A DNA stretch of 64,000 nucleotides from Incurvaria masculella (GCA_946894095.1 OX335655.1:2542001-2606000); one strand, 5' to 3'; shown: positions 41,701 through 53,361, counted from the first letter of the stretch. Program-made: numbers and translations. The notes: generated by a model not told the origin, from the sequence alone.

Positions 41701-42048
41701 TTTAATGTGACTGGACATGGATGGCTAATACCACACCTTCTGTCATGGTATTAGCCCAACACACTACATGGGAACTAGGTGCCATGCCAGGACCTTCCCT
41801 TTATGATCACGGTTACCCTGAACTGGATAGGAGGCACGGACAATTTTAATTACCGCTTCAACTATAGTTTCATCCAATGCCATGGTACCAACCCAGGCGG
41901 GCTCAACGCTATCACTTAGTAGGGAAAGGGCACCTATAGTTCAACATGAACTCCGAAATATTGAACGACTCGATATTGTTCTGAAATGCACTTACCCAAC
42001 TCAAAAAGAGAAATGAGCCGGCGAGCCCCTGAGATAAGGGCCGCTCAA
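41695..42048 (-). mobile_element. SINE, mosaic of the two subfamilies
   Basis: The tail side is 5S-type (ATGTGACTGGACATGGATGG, CATGGGAACTAGGTGCC). From TTCCCTTTATGATCACGG inward it is tRNA-type. The head is eroded (GGGCCGCTCAATA). This suggests template switching or recombination. Confidence 0.8.
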
Positions 42049-42310
42049 TATTGTGTCTACGAAAGTGATAAAAACATAAAAAAACATAACTAGTGTTACA
42101 TACGTTACTTTATTATTTTTTATTTTTAGGCATTATCATCATTTGTATGTCATAACATTATTAAACTACACTTACGGTAGCCTTCAGAACAATGTCAGTG
42201 CCTATGCATACACTCAATAGACATTTATAGTTATCTACATAATGGAGAAGTACACGTTTCTAGGAACCAACCGTCAAAATTCTTCTAGAAACAAGACAAC
42301 AAACCACGAG
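42049..42310. other. Unannotated AT-rich stretch
   Basis: No supported feature. Confidence 0.4.
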
Positions 42311-42899
42311 CATTGGTACCGTCTCTTTCTACCATCCAGCAATTCAAGGATGCTGTCTCCCTCATGCGCGCGCGCCAAACGAACGATCCTATACGGAGCC
42401 AATGGGAGAGGACCACAAAGGGAGCCATCTTGTTCGCCCGTCACGGCGCGAGCGCGGCTCGCCAGGCAGATCGCCGGCCGCCGCGAGTAACGACGGACGC
42501 GTACCCTCGTCTCGACGGACGCTGTCGCCGCTTTCGGGCTGGCTCAGAGGAGCACCACCACATCCTCCAACGCTTCGCCCCGTGCTGCGGTGCGTCCAGC
42601 CTGAGGAGACGCCCAGCCGCTTGACTTCGCCGCGTGGGGGCAGGCGTCATTCGCCGCCCGACCACGTGCTCGAGGCGCGCCGCGATCCCCAAAGTCCGAG
42701 TGGGGCCCTCCATCGTCTCGCCGTGGTGCGGTGCATCTACCCAGCCTTGGAACCCAGCCGCCCGCGCCTTGCCACGCAGGGGCAGGTGCCACCAGCCGCC
42801 CAACCACGTATAGGTACCGTATCGAACTTTGTTTTTGCCGGCATTACAGTCAGTGCGCGAAACACTTCTCAGTGTCGTCGTTCGTAGTAGGGGGCCCAA
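42311..42899. other. GC-rich island with several overlapping frames
   Basis: At least five frames of 82-161 codons are open on both strands (plus 42313-42624 and 42402-42887; minus 42441-42899). That is expected of GC-rich DNA with few stops. None shows a domain; the longest is rich in R, P and S. The block has sharp composition edges at about 42360 and 42890. It could be a host exon or CpG island, or the 5' part of a retroelement. Confidence 0.35.
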
Positions 42900-43074
42900 T
42901 TAGGAACCTACTCTATTTCCTTGACTATTTGTATATTTTTGTGTTTATGCTCGTTCTAGAACATTGGTTGTTTCTGTTTGTATATTTAATCACTCATAAT
43001 ACATGGTGCATTAATTTAATTTATCTGTGCTTTTCATTTGGTAAGACAGAATAACTACCCATCTTGTATTGTAT

Positions 43075-43150
43075 TGTATTGTTTATTCATCATCCATAGA
43101 CAGTACACTGCACTCGGATTTGTCATATTTTAGCATTGGCCAGTTCAGCA
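43075..43150 (+). repeat. Short dispersed repeat shared with 51546-51606
   Basis: GTTTATTCATCATCCATAG, then AGTACACTGCACTCGGATTT, is repeated at 51546 with minor changes. Confidence 0.6.
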
Positions 43151-43946
43151 AAACAAAACACAGCGAAGAAGAACTGGAAAGAAACTCCGCTGTTTTTATT
43201 TTTTGTCAACGTCCACTTAGTCTAAGTTTACAAAAGTGTTTGTCAATTATTTTAACAAAAACATAGGTAAAACACTAAATTCACATGAATACACAAAAAT
43301 TTACAATCCATGCCGTATGCAACAGTTCATGACAAATATCATTTTATTTGCAAAGACAATCCCCTCCAACTAATATGTTGCCAGTTGGAGCAGGCCAGTC
43401 CCCACAAACAGCACCCGTTCACGAGCATCACGCCGGGCACAGCCATTACCTCTTTCAACCATATTTTGTGACGTATGTTTAAGGACCCGGCCCCGCTCAC
43501 CGACTGATATCCAAATGGCATTAACCACTTAACCATACGTTACACTAGGAGCTAAGAAGAGCGTCATCAATGTTAGGAATTACAACTTCAAGTAAACTTA
43601 CTGAATTTCGCCTTGTTGAGATTTGAACCGGCTCCAGTTTCCGTCGTAAAGTTTGTAATGAAGGGTGGTGAACTTACCTGAAACAACCGGAATAAATTGA
43701 AATAACTAAATTCACTGTTAAATTGACTTTTCGATCTGAAACTTAGTTTGCGAGATAACTGTGTACAATGTAAGATACTTTCAGGCTGCGAAAACATCTC
43801 TGCGAAGATGTTTTATTCATTATAATGGGGCCTGCTGGCGTTCTGGTACTTATTTAGAATATTCAAATTTCGAGTTTTGTAGATATATTTACCAAACATG
43901 AGAAATTTTAAAGATCACATTCTCTGCTTTAGGGTCCCATGGAATG
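43151..43946. other. Unannotated stretch
   Basis: No supported feature. The short minus-strand frames 43339-43536 and 43588-43797 have no domain. Confidence 0.4.
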
Positions 43947-43975
43947 AAAAACCGGTCAAGTACGAGTCGGACTCA
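43947..43975 (-). mobile_element. (CCGT)n element end fragment
   Basis: AAAACCGGTCAAGTACGAG and TCGGACTC only. An AGGGTCCC remnant lies 15 bp to its left. Confidence 0.6.
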
Positions 43976-44104
43976 AATGAAAATAAAAAATGAAACATTT
44001 AATGCGAGCGACATCTGTTGGAGACTTTCGTGATCGCGGTTCGTGTAACGCAATCGGAAATCAAAACACAATTTATTTAGAAAACCTTTTTATGAAATCT
44101 TCCT

Positions 44105-44486
44105 GCAGCCTCGTGGCCCAGTGGCGCGACACTTCGGGGATCGCTCTCCAAAGTTAAGCAACGCTGGGTCCAGTCTGGTCTTGGATGGGTGACCATTCGA
44201 CCGTTGACAGAGGCTGGCCGTGGTTCGGATTCCACGTTAAACTGTAGGTCCCCTTCCTTACTTACTAGGTGGTAGGGTTAATCCCGCCCGGGTTGGTACC
44301 ATCGCCTGGGATGAACGATGGTCGAAGCGGCAATGAAAATTGTCCGTGTTTTCCATCCAGTTCAATGTAGCCGTGCAATATAAGGAAGGTCCTGGCATGG
44401 CACCTAGTTCCCATGTGGTGTGTTGGGCTAATACCATGACAGAAAGTGTGGTATTAGCCATCCATGTCCTGTCACATAAAAAAAAA
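44105..44486 (+). mobile_element. SINE with tRNA/5S hybrid head, full length
   Basis: GTGGCCCAGTGGCGCGACAC (tRNA A-box pattern), AAAGTTAAGCAACGCTGGGT and CTTGGATGGGTGACC (5S control region), the shared body, and GTCACATA9. The poly(A) end lies 86 bp before an I/R1-like LINE fragment. Confidence 0.95.
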
Positions 44487-44571
44487 CAATCACATCATAA
44501 GTTAAACACGCTTAACTACGAAGAAACAGAAGACCTACTAACACTTATATTCAGATAGTGCAGGTGTCACA

Positions 44572-44957
44572 AAAAGCTTTTTTCCGGTAGTCAAGATAGC
44601 ATATAAAACACTAACTGATACTAAAATTACCAATGCACGTACTCAAATATGGACTGGACACGGAGCCTTTGGAGCTTACCTGCAAAAATTAAATCTTCGA
44701 AGCTCAGCCTCCTGTTTCTGCGATCCTCAACTTCGCCAGAATGTAGACACGTCATAGATCATTGCCCAATTTTCCACGCAACAAGGACTCGCTTGGAAGC
44801 AAACACTGGACTCATAATAAAAAGAAGTCACTGGCAAGCTTACATGGAGGATAAAGAGCTGCGTGAATTATTCATGAAATTCGCTGAACAGTTGCTACTG
44901 CGAATTATGATGGAAAATGGTAGCATTGTACCGCATGGCTTAAGTGCAGATAAATAA
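44572..44957 (+). pseudogene. I/R1-like non-LTR polymerase C-terminus, frameshifted
   Basis: The first frame reads KSFFPVVKIAYKTLTDTKIT, then TQIWTGHGAFGAYLQKLNLR and SSASCFCDPQL. The second frame, after a shift near 44730, reads ECRHVIDHCPIFHATRTRLE and continues to a stop at 44955-44957. The T.(F/W)LTGHG.FG.YL motif followed by C.C...E...H....CP.F is the tether and terminal zinc knuckle of I- and R1-type polymerases. The bulk of the polymerase is missing. Confidence 0.75.
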
Positions 44958-45114
44958 ATAGATAAATGATAATTATAAAAAACACAAATTCAAAATCAAC
45001 AATTACAAAACAACTATATTATATTAACAACACAATCTTTGTAAATAAGAGAAGCAGACAAAAATGACTGCCAAAGTCTCCGGAAAATAAATACCGGAGG
45101 GGAAAGGGAGGGTC

Positions 45115-45128
45115 AAAAAAAAAAAAAA
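45115..45128 (+). repeat. Poly(A) tract, possible tail of the LINE fragment
   Basis: An A13 run about 160 bp after the stop of the I/R1-like frame, preceded by GGGAGGGTC. Confidence 0.5.
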
Positions 45129-45633
45129 CTTATATTGAAACTCACTTACACATATTAATCTCGCAATGGTCTATGGACAGTTTGTAGGACATAGCGAACA
45201 TAATGCACATATACTTATGCATTCCATTTATTTCATTCTCCTACGACAGTTACAGTTACTCACAGCCAAGACGCATTCATATCACACTCTTGCTTATATT
45301 GTATTTACCATTTCTATATTTGTTATTGGAATAGCACCACTTTGTAAAAGTGTTAACTAATCTTATTTTAACCATATAACAATCTTTTTTAACAGTAGTT
45401 CTTATAAGACAAACCTAGTTTCCTTTAAGAATTACAATAAAATGTTTTAGTTTGTTAATATTAAATTTAAAAAAAAAACCAACGGTTTAGGCATGTTTCG
45501 TGAACATACTTCTTAACCTCATCTCCGCTTTTGAAGTCGGCATTGCCCTTTCAGTGTTTTGTACCGAGTTCAAACCACAAACCAATAATTTATTTTTCTT
45601 TTTAAGCCCGCGCAAAATTATCAAGTCTTCAGG
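45129..45633. other. Unannotated stretch
   Basis: The frame 45166-45360 has no recognised domain. Confidence 0.4.
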
Positions 45634-46120
45634 AGGAGTCGTATTCACTACGTATAATATTCACAACGTATAATAGTATTTTTTTCCAAAAAATGAAAAC
45701 CATGCATATCGTATAATATTCACAACGTATAATGTTATTATACAAATTTAAGGCTGAAATTGCTACGAATCGATATTTGCTACAATTTCGAAAGGCCACC
45801 TTACGCTAATAGAGACGGTCGAAACGTCACGTGCGAGTATACGCTTTAAAAGTATATACATAAGGGCGCTTATCGTATGAAAAGTTTTTGGATTATATGA
45901 TATGCATGGTTTTCTTTTTTTGTTAAATAAAGATCATAATATTATACGTTTTGACTATTATACGTTGCCTGGAGAAATAAATAATTTTATTTTTTAAACT
46001 TCTTCATGCACTACGTATAAAGTTATACGATCTGCCGATTATACGTTGTGCATGGTTTTAAAATTTTGTTAAAATATGACATTATACGATCTGCATATTA
46101 GATGTTCTGCCGTTCCCCCT
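45634..46120 (+). mobile_element. Element built from CGTATAAT/ATTATACG boxes, copy 1
   Basis: It is bounded by GGAGTCGTATTCA and GTTCTGCCGTTCCCCC. The phrases CGTATAATATTCACAACG, TATAAT and CCATGCATATCG alternate near both ends in both orientations. The middle holds GAAAGGCCACCTTACGCTAA, GAGACGGTCGAAACGTCACG and TTTTTGGATTATATGATATG. The reverse-complement copy lies at 58511-59166. No coding capacity. Confidence 0.85.
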
Positions 46121-47325
46121 TCAGGGGTAAACTTGAAACGATCAACTCCAAACGTGAATTCGCCCCTCTCCTGGGCCCCTTGACCCACTCATTAGCGGGC
46201 AGGTCTTCAGATTTGTAGGGCTCTAGCGGACCAGAGGGTTCGGCCCTCAGTTGGCCTAACGATCTTGCTCGTTATGCTTGTGGGTTAAGCGTGCCTCCGT
46301 AGGCCAAATTCGCTTGTTGACATTAGAACATCGCCGATGCAGAAACTTGAATGAGTCAAAGTTGCCGGTGGAAATGGTAACCTTACTTAAGAGCATCCTT
46401 ATACCTAAATATTTTCGACCAATTTTTGCGATTGAAACGAGACAGCCAGAGCGCGTGCTCACTTAGAGCGGCTTTCTCTTGTAATATTTTGAAATGCGAC
46501 CAACCCGCATGACGCGTGAAACCGGCTTTTTAATTGTTTCGTTAAAGAAATTTCAAAAAGCTGAATATAACCTTATTAAATTGATAGATAATGTTACGCT
46601 CTTTAAAATGATATATAAATCAATATCAGTTACTATCAATATCAGCAGCAAACTTAAAAAGAATACGTTTGAGACCTGACTTCAGCATTTTTTTCTATGC
46701 AAAAAATAGAATTTTCCAAAATATTTTATTCATCAACTATATTGGAAGAAAGTCAGCTGAAACTGTTCATGTTTTTTTTATGTACTCATTCCAAACGGTT
46801 CAGGCTCTTAAACCAATCAAACCATACGCATTGGCTAGTATAATAATATTTAGTACTAGTATGATGTCCGAAGATTTGACCGTGAAGCAAGGAAACATTG
46901 ATTAAAGTAAGAATACTTTTCTCTGTTTGGTTTAAATTCATTTATGGAAAAGTATTTCTAATTACTATTAATGTATTTCGGTTAGGACCTATAAATGAAC
47001 CCAAACAGTGAATATTAAACGGTTATTTGAATCGATTAATACGAATAATACGTGTTAAATATCAAATGATGTTGTAACGGTTATCTTAAATAATTGAACA
47101 TGACGGCTGACTACAAATTAAATGTGCAACAATCTAGTTTTTAGAGGTACAGGAATCTTAACACTTCAATATTTTACTTTCGCTTAAGCGTAAGTAAGAA
47201 GGGAAAAATTATAAAGACATAAATATGTATTTCACAGTTAGGAAAACAGTAAGATAAAACAGCTACGGCACACAGTAAAAAAAATAAGAGATACAATAAA
47301 GTTTCAGGTTTAAGGTTAACTATTT
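46121..47325. other. Unannotated stretch
   Basis: Frames at 46256-46466 overlap on opposite strands with no domain. The frames 46494-46679, 46669-46905 and 47174-47407 are likewise unassigned. Confidence 0.4.
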
Positions 47326-47549
47326 TTAGGGCCGATTTTTCAATCCTCAGATGGTACTTATCGGACTGATAATACGAATTCACGATTGTCAAAAGACAGA
47401 TAGTCAATGCTGGATAATTATTTCTTCTATCACAATTATCTGACTATAATTTTACTAATAAACATATGGACTTACTATATCGGATGGATAAGCAAAATTC
47501 GTCGATATCTATCTGGTTGTTCATTAGACTATTGAAAAATCAGCCCTTA
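47326..47549. mobile_element. MITE with GGGCYGATTTTTCAAT ends, copy 2
   Basis: TTAGGGCCGATTTTTCAATC to CTATTGAAAAATCAGCCCTTA. The interior ACTTATCGGACTGATAATAC and TATCACAATTATCTGACTAT match 34498-34735. Confidence 0.9.
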
Positions 47550-47554
47550 CTCAG

Positions 47555-48105
47555 TTAAGGTGGCCCAACCCGCTCATCTCCCCATACAAAAGGGGAAAGA
47601 AGATCACGCCTAAATTTCTTGTCAGAGATCCAAAATTTTGCTCAAAATAGCTTTATTTGATTGAAGTAGATGTCTGATGACCATTGGCATTGTAAAATTG
47701 TGTTTGGTTTCCAAGTTATAACGTCCGAAAGTTCGGATTTTTCGAGCGTTTTATACAATAACTTTGGAGGTGGATTACGCAATGATAAAGTAAGAACATC
47801 TTAAAAAGATTAGTCATCAGACATAGCTTATTTAATCAAGATTTATAAATCTATTTGGTTTTTGTTAGATTTTTGACTACAGCGGTCGTGGTTTACTTTT
47901 AGCTATAAGTCGTTTTGAAATTAAAATTTTCGTAAATCTTACCAAATCATACACTATGCACATTGTCTTTTTTGTGGACAGTTTGCATCTTCCTCATCAC
48001 GGAGCCTGTCTTACTCTTTGAAACAGAGAAGGTCCCAGAGCGCAACAGCACGGTTTTGTACCGTGCCCGCAAATGAGTTGAGGCCGCCGGGTTGGGCCAC
48101 CTTAA
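47555..48105 (-). mobile_element. TTAA-bounded GGTGGCCC MITE, reverse
   Basis: TTAAGGTGGCCCAACCCGCT to CCGGGTTGGGCCACCTTAA. It is near-identical to 8881-9434 in reverse and sits 5 bp from the MITE on its left. Confidence 0.95.
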
Positions 48106-48218
48106 AGTAAGGTATTCACTTAGTAGGCTGTATTCTATCTTTGCGAGAAGATTATTACTATCAGAATTACAGTTATGTAAAATATTTATTTGTTTCAGTT
48201 CTATATAACATTAGAACA

Positions 48219-48290
48219 AGGCTGGACTCGAACCAGCAACCAAACCTTTGTGGCCAATGCGTCCTACTATACTGCCGTTCGCTCTACATC
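48219..48290 (-). repeat. tRNA-like sequence (pseudo-tRNA or SINE head)
   Basis: The minus strand carries GCTGG-TTCGAGT-CCAGC, a perfect T-arm with B-box GGTTCGAGTCC, and an A-box-like TAGAGCGAACGG about 45 nt upstream. The acceptor ends do not pair, so it is not a working tRNA gene. Confidence 0.55.
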
Positions 48291-48341
48291 TTTGACTAAG
48301 AATTCTCTTACAGTCCCTCCGCCCGTAAACAATGCTTCCTT

Positions 48342-48690
48342 TAGTAGCTGGAAACGGATGGCTAATACTACACCCACAGATATGACACAGACACCGCATT
48401 CCCGATGAAATTAAGTGCCATGCCAGGACCTTCCCTGTGTGGGCTTGGCTACATTAGACTGGATGGAAAACACGGACAAGTTTTCATTGTCGTTGCTGTC
48501 ATATTTTCTGGCGATGGTAGCAGCCGTGAAAGGGACCCACAGTTTTACATGAATTCCGAACCAGGATGGGGTTACCCGCACCCTTAACGAATGTGCACAT
48601 TTCAGAAAGAAACATATTCATACCCTGGGGTTCGAACCCGCTGCCTGCAACACAAGAGACCAGAGCAGTAATCCCTACACTACGGGCCAC
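48342..48690 (-). mobile_element. SINE with another tRNA-like head
   Basis: Reverse orientation. The body has GCTGGAAACGGATGGCTAAT, GTGCCATGCCAGGACCTTCC and GATGGAAAACACGGACAAG. The head (minus strand) is GTGGCCCGTAGTGTAGGGAT and GCGGGTTCGAACCCCAGG: A-box TAGTGTAGGGA and a perfect B-box GGTTCGAACCC. This head differs from the usual GGCTCGAAGCC head and from the 5S head. Confidence 0.85.
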
Positions 48691-49292
48691 ATGGAAACCA
48701 GAAACTAAATTTTCCTACGGATTTGTTAACACCACGACACGATATCAGCCATCATGCCATCTTAGCGTCAAATTGAAATGGCGAGAGTGCTGTCGCCTCA
48801 GCGCGAGAACCTAGATCAACATTCTTCCCGTAATTGAATAACCGAACGACGGATTGTCGATTGGAACGCAGTCCGTGTTGTTGATGTAACAAGTTGTTCC
48901 GTTTCATACCGAGTTTGTCAACAGTCTATTTCGAAGAGAATTTCGGCTTTTAATTGCGTTCATAAGATTTCCCCGTTCAAGATGTCACGGCTGGAGGAAC
49001 ATCTTGGAAGAAAATAATGAAAACTTGTAAAATATCGATGAGTAAGTACTCAGTGCACTATAATGTTACAAAATAGATCCAACTCGAATTAGAGGGTGCC
49101 ATAGCTAGAATTTAAAAGTTCTGACATTCTTATAGCAAACAAACGTCAAAAGAAATTTCAAGTGCAAGTAAACATTCTTAAGCTGTGATTAACAAATGAC
49201 AAGCCGAAAAAGAACTTCTATATTTATAATAGTCTATTATTTACTAGAAAAAGTAAAACATATTTTATGATTCGTTTTCCACGAAACAATAG
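48691..49292. other. Unannotated stretch
   Basis: No supported feature. Confidence 0.4.
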
Positions 49293-49547
49293 AAAAAAAC
49301 TGGCCAATGTGTGAATCGGACTCACACACAAAGAGTTCCGTACCAGATTTATCACACAAAAATCGGGTTTTCGTATGGGGAATTTTTGTATTTTACCTTT
49401 TTGTTGTTATAGCGGCAAATACGCAATCTGTGAACATTTCAGCTACCTATCTATTACGGTTCATTAGATATAGCCCTGTGACAGACGGACGGACAGCGAA
49501 ACTTTAGAAATAGGGTTCCGTTGGCACCCTTTGGATACGGAGCCCTA
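49293..49547 (-). mobile_element. (CCGT)n element, short (CCGT) run
   Basis: AAAAAACTGGCCAATGTGTG to the reverse of TAGGGCTCCGTATCCAAAGG. Only two to three GGAC units remain (GACAGACGGACGGACAG), so it is diverged or contracted. Confidence 0.85.
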
Positions 49548-49742
49548 ATATAATCTTAAATCACAGATATTTCTAATGAAAGAAAGAAAACACATCAACT
49601 TGACTTCAAGTCCATCGCATTGAGAATTACAGTATTTTTTTTGTTTTTTCTTTGTCAAAATGTTCTGCCAAATATGTATTATTTATTATTATATAATTTA
49701 TATTTATATATTTTATTATTGATATAATTTATGTATTTTTTT

Positions 49743-49768
49743 CTTCGACCACGTGAATGTGGTCGAAG
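49743..49768. repeat. Perfect 10-bp hairpin
   Basis: CTTCGACCAC, GTGAAT, GTGGTCGAAG. Confidence 0.9.
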
Positions 49769-49786
49769 AGACAAATTATTCCAAAA

Positions 49787-49905
49787 ACCAGTAAAGTTTA
49801 TTTGCGTATTTTTTACTCAGTTAATAGAATCATCGGATCAAACAGTTTGTGAAACAAGTCAGTGATGTTTGACTTAGTACCATAAGTCTTAATAAATAAA
49901 ATGAA
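49787..49905 (+). repeat. LINE 3' tail-like repeat, truncated and diverged
   Basis: CCAGTAAAGTTTATTTGCGT, TTTACTCAGTTAATAGAATC and a terminal AATAAATAAAATG match the end of 13566-13900. Confidence 0.55.
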
Positions 49906-51545
49906 GTCGGCCACTGTAAGATAAATGAGCCTTTTAAAAGCAAGAATCAGTTCCATATCACTCTAATTGCTAAGAAAAAAAATTCGTGAAATACTTCTTG
50001 AGTGGCTACGATCTAACTAAGGAATGGTTCCTCAGAATATAAGCAGGGTTCGTAAGCGCAAAATTGGCTTGCTTGATTAGAAATATTTGATTTTCCTGAG
50101 TTGCCTTCAACGACGATATTCAAATCCATATTATGAGGAATCCATTTTCAGGTTTTTTGGAATTCTCTATATAGAAATAAGGATTACTTCTGTAAATAAA
50201 ACCGCAGGAATTACGGCTGAATTTACGAGTTTCCCTTAAAATATCTGAATTTAAACTATCTAAATGTAAATATAATATAATATAAATATAAAATGAAATA
50301 AGAATAAATATTATCTTTACTCATAAAACAGTACCGTTAATGATTTGGGAAATATTTATATTTATTGAGTACCCTAGATACAGAAAGCAAGGATTTTGTT
50401 TGCTTTTCGCCCTCTAACATAAACTCTACTTTGAAAGTTTGTTTGATTACTGTAAGTTTGTCTGTAGCCTCGCGGCTTGGGTTAATTCTTGACTTTGGCT
50501 TTTCTTGGAATTCTGTGCTCAGGAATCAGGTGTCTTTCAATTCAGAAAATCGCTTTCACAACCGCTTTTAAAGCTGTTTTCTCGACTTAAATATTTCTCA
50601 TTGCCGAGCACGAAATTACAAGAATAGGCCTACAGAAAGTTTTGGATGTATGTCCGTTAGCTGCACCACTGCATTCGAGTCTGGGAGTGAATTTATATAG
50701 GATGGAAAATTGATGGTGGATTGTTTAGTTCATTTCATCATTGGCCTATTCTTCCCGAAATCGTTACTAATCCAGAGAACAATATGTTCAGATGATTTCA
50801 GCCTGTAACGCTAATAAGAGAATAACAACTTTAATGAGTAGAAGTGTGTGTAGCAGTCATACACAGGCCTAGAAAAATGTATCGCTAATAGATGGGGAAG
50901 TATTTTAGAAACGTCATTTTCGTAGTAACCGAAATGTCGAAGAGTTAGCTTATTCTGCAGACACAAAAAAATTTTTGTGGTCCTAGTTATCGGTGGTCTA
51001 TTATTTCTACCTATATAAAAGGGAAGTTGAACTTGAAATCCAATACAAGCAAGAAACATTTTCCTATTTGATATTTTGCTAAACGGAGACATCTTAATTA
51101 AGCCTCGTTGACTGTTCTACTGATTACAAAGTAAATAATGAAGGTTATTTCAAAGCTTCTTCAGTAAATGTCACTGTGTAACCTTTATGTAAATAAAGGC
51201 CTGGAATTATTTTCAGACGGATAATTTTATTTTTTAAAATTTTTAACCCCACTTAGAAAGATACTGGTTTCTTTTGTTTTGCTGTCTCTTTTAGCCAGAT
51301 TTGAATCGAATAATAAGATATTTCTTTATTGAAAAAAAAAATCTTAAATAGTGACCCCAGTTTTCGGGGAAAAACATTATTCTTAAAGGACATATGACCT
51401 CCCAAAGTCCCGAGAACGATAAAATATATGACATAATCTTAATTTCTTAATTAATAAAAAAATCCTGAAGGTAATTTAGAGCTTCATTTTCTTTCAAAAT
51501 GTTTAGTAGTTTACGCTCTTTCCAACCGTATATTATTCATTGTTG
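49906..51545. other. Unannotated stretch of about 1.6 kb
   Basis: AT-rich; the frames 50365-50571 (plus) and 50811-51092 (minus) have no recognised domain. Confidence 0.4.
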
Positions 51546-51606
51546 TTTATTGTTTATTCATCATCTGTAGTACACTGCACTCGGATTTTTAATATTTTAT
51601 CATTCA
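51546..51606 (+). repeat. Short dispersed repeat shared with 43075-43150
   Basis: GTTTATTCATCATCTGTAGT and ACACTGCACTCGGATTTTTA. Confidence 0.6.
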
Positions 51607-51717
51607 TGATATAGCACACATCATTCAAATCATTCACTATGTGGCCAAAAAGTAAAGACATTAATATTCTTTCGTGAAAACTTTTTTAGCACCGTTATGA
51701 TTTGAAACTCAACGAAA

Positions 51718-51955
51718 CAAAAAACCAGCCAAGTGCGAGTCGGACTCGCACACGATGGGTTCCGTACCATCGTAAAAGATTTAAGCCAAAAAAAAACTGG
51801 TTTTTTTAATTTTACATATTTGTTGTTGTAGCGGCAAAATAAATACACACTCTGCCTAGCTCCCTGTGACAGACGGACGGACGGACAGACGGACGGACAG
51901 CGGAGGTTTAGTAATAGGGTTCCGTTTTCACCCTTTGGGTAAGGAACCCTAAAAA
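51718..51955 (-). mobile_element. (CCGT)n element, reverse
   Basis: AAAAAACCAGCCAAGTGCGAG to the reverse of TTAGGGTTCCTTACCCAAAG. About 60 bp shorter than full length; it lacks the AACCGTAACAGG segment. Confidence 0.9.
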
Positions 51956-52118
51956 GCGACAACAAAATTGATAAAGCATACATCTTTATTATTTATGTAG
52001 CCTACGAGAGAACGAGATAGCTCCTATTATCCCGGTCTACTACTTTCGAAGGTTTCAATTCTACCGCTTGTGAACTGCATAGATTCGTTGTTTTCTGGTT
52101 TTTACAGCGAGGAAAGTA

Positions 52119-52412
52119 AGAAAACCGGCCAACTGCGAGTCGGACTTGCACACGAAGGGTTCTGTACCATCGTACAAGATTTAACACAAAAAATCACGTT
52201 TTTTTGTACGGGACCCCCCTTTAATTTTTATTATTTTTTTATTTTACCTAGTTGTTGTTACGGCGGCAAAATAAATACACAATCTGTGAACATTTCAGCT
52301 GCCTACCTATTACGGTTCATGAGATACAGCCCTGTGACAGACGGACGGACGGACGGACAGCGGAGGCTTAGTAATAGGGTTCCGTTTTCACCCTTTGGGT
52401 GCGGAACCCAAA
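52119..52412 (-). mobile_element. (CCGT)n element, reverse
   Basis: AGAAAACCGGCCAACTGCGA to the reverse of GGGTTCCGCACCCAAAGG. It has the same orientation as the copy 165 bp to its left. Confidence 0.95.
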
Positions 52413-52849
52413 AAAACAGATAATTTCATAAAACGACTTTTGGAAATTATCTGTTTCTCCTAAGCCTTAACGAAAAATATTAAAAGCAATATTTTACTTT
52501 TATGGGACCCAAAAAGAGGCACCAGTTCATAAGTCAGCATTGTACTTCAGCGCATGATAACCAGTACTCGTGACTGGAATAATAACGTGGCCGTAAGCAG
52601 CGATTTGGGCGCATTTACATAGGATTTCAGACAAAATAAAAAATTACATTATTCACGGAGCGGTAACCTTTCCAGCACTCGTCTTGAGTAGGCCTTTGGG
52701 AACATGCTTGCGCAGCTTCTAATGCCTGGTAGGGGCTATCTTTGGAATATGAGTATTTGAAAGTGTAATTTATACACGAAACGCTCGAGCTAGCATCAGA
52801 CTCGCAATACAATTCTAAGGGATGTTTTGCCATATGATTAAATTCTACC
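52413..52849. other. Unannotated stretch
   Basis: No supported feature. The minus-strand frame 52627-52833 has no domain. Confidence 0.4.
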
Positions 52850-53193
52850 TTTTTAGGGTTCCGTACCCAAAGGGTGAAAACGGAACCCTATTACTAAGCC
52901 TCCGCTGTCCGTCTGTCCGTCCGTCCGTCCGTCCGTCCGTCCTTCCGTCCGTCCGTCCGTCCGTCCGTCTGTCTGTCACAGGGCTGTATCTCATGAACCG
53001 TAACAGGTAAGCAGTTGAAACTTTCACAGAGTGTGTCTTTATTTTGCCGCTATAATAAAAAATAGGTAAAATAATAAAATTATAAATATTAAAGGGGAGA
53101 AATACAAAAAACGTGATTTTTTTATGTTAAGTCTTGTACGATGGTACGGAACCCTTCGTGTGCGAGTCCGACTCGCACTTGGCCGGTGTTTTT
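52850..53193 (+). mobile_element. (CCGT)n element with expanded array
   Basis: TTTTAGGGTTCCGTACCCAAAG, a (CCGT)/(TCCG) run of about 60 bp at 52908-52977, then ACTCGCACTTGGCCGG. This is the longest CCGT array in the window. Its 3' end joins a reversed SINE tail start (TTTATGTAACTGGACATGGA, 53191-53210). Confidence 0.95.
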
Positions 53194-53361
53194 ATGTAAC
53201 TGGACATGGATTTCTCGATACAACCTCCTCTTTGTCACCATATACAATTTTAGCTCACAACCATCACTAATTCAACCGTATCTTGTCTGGTAACTCATTG
53301 ACATATAACTCTTACACATATTACGTCTTTACCATGAAGATGCTATTCTGAGCTGCATAAC

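Noticed and set aside
42402..42887. 161-codon frame
   Set aside because: Overlapping frames of similar length are open on both strands in GC-rich DNA and no domain is visible.
48219..48290. 72-nt tRNA-like sequence as a tRNA gene
   Set aside because: The T-arm is perfect but the acceptor stem does not pair and no anticodon arm can be drawn.
52908..52977. Regular CCGT array resembling a repeat-spacer array
   Set aside because: It is an uninterrupted 4-bp microsatellite within a dispersed element; there are no spacers, so it is not CRISPR.
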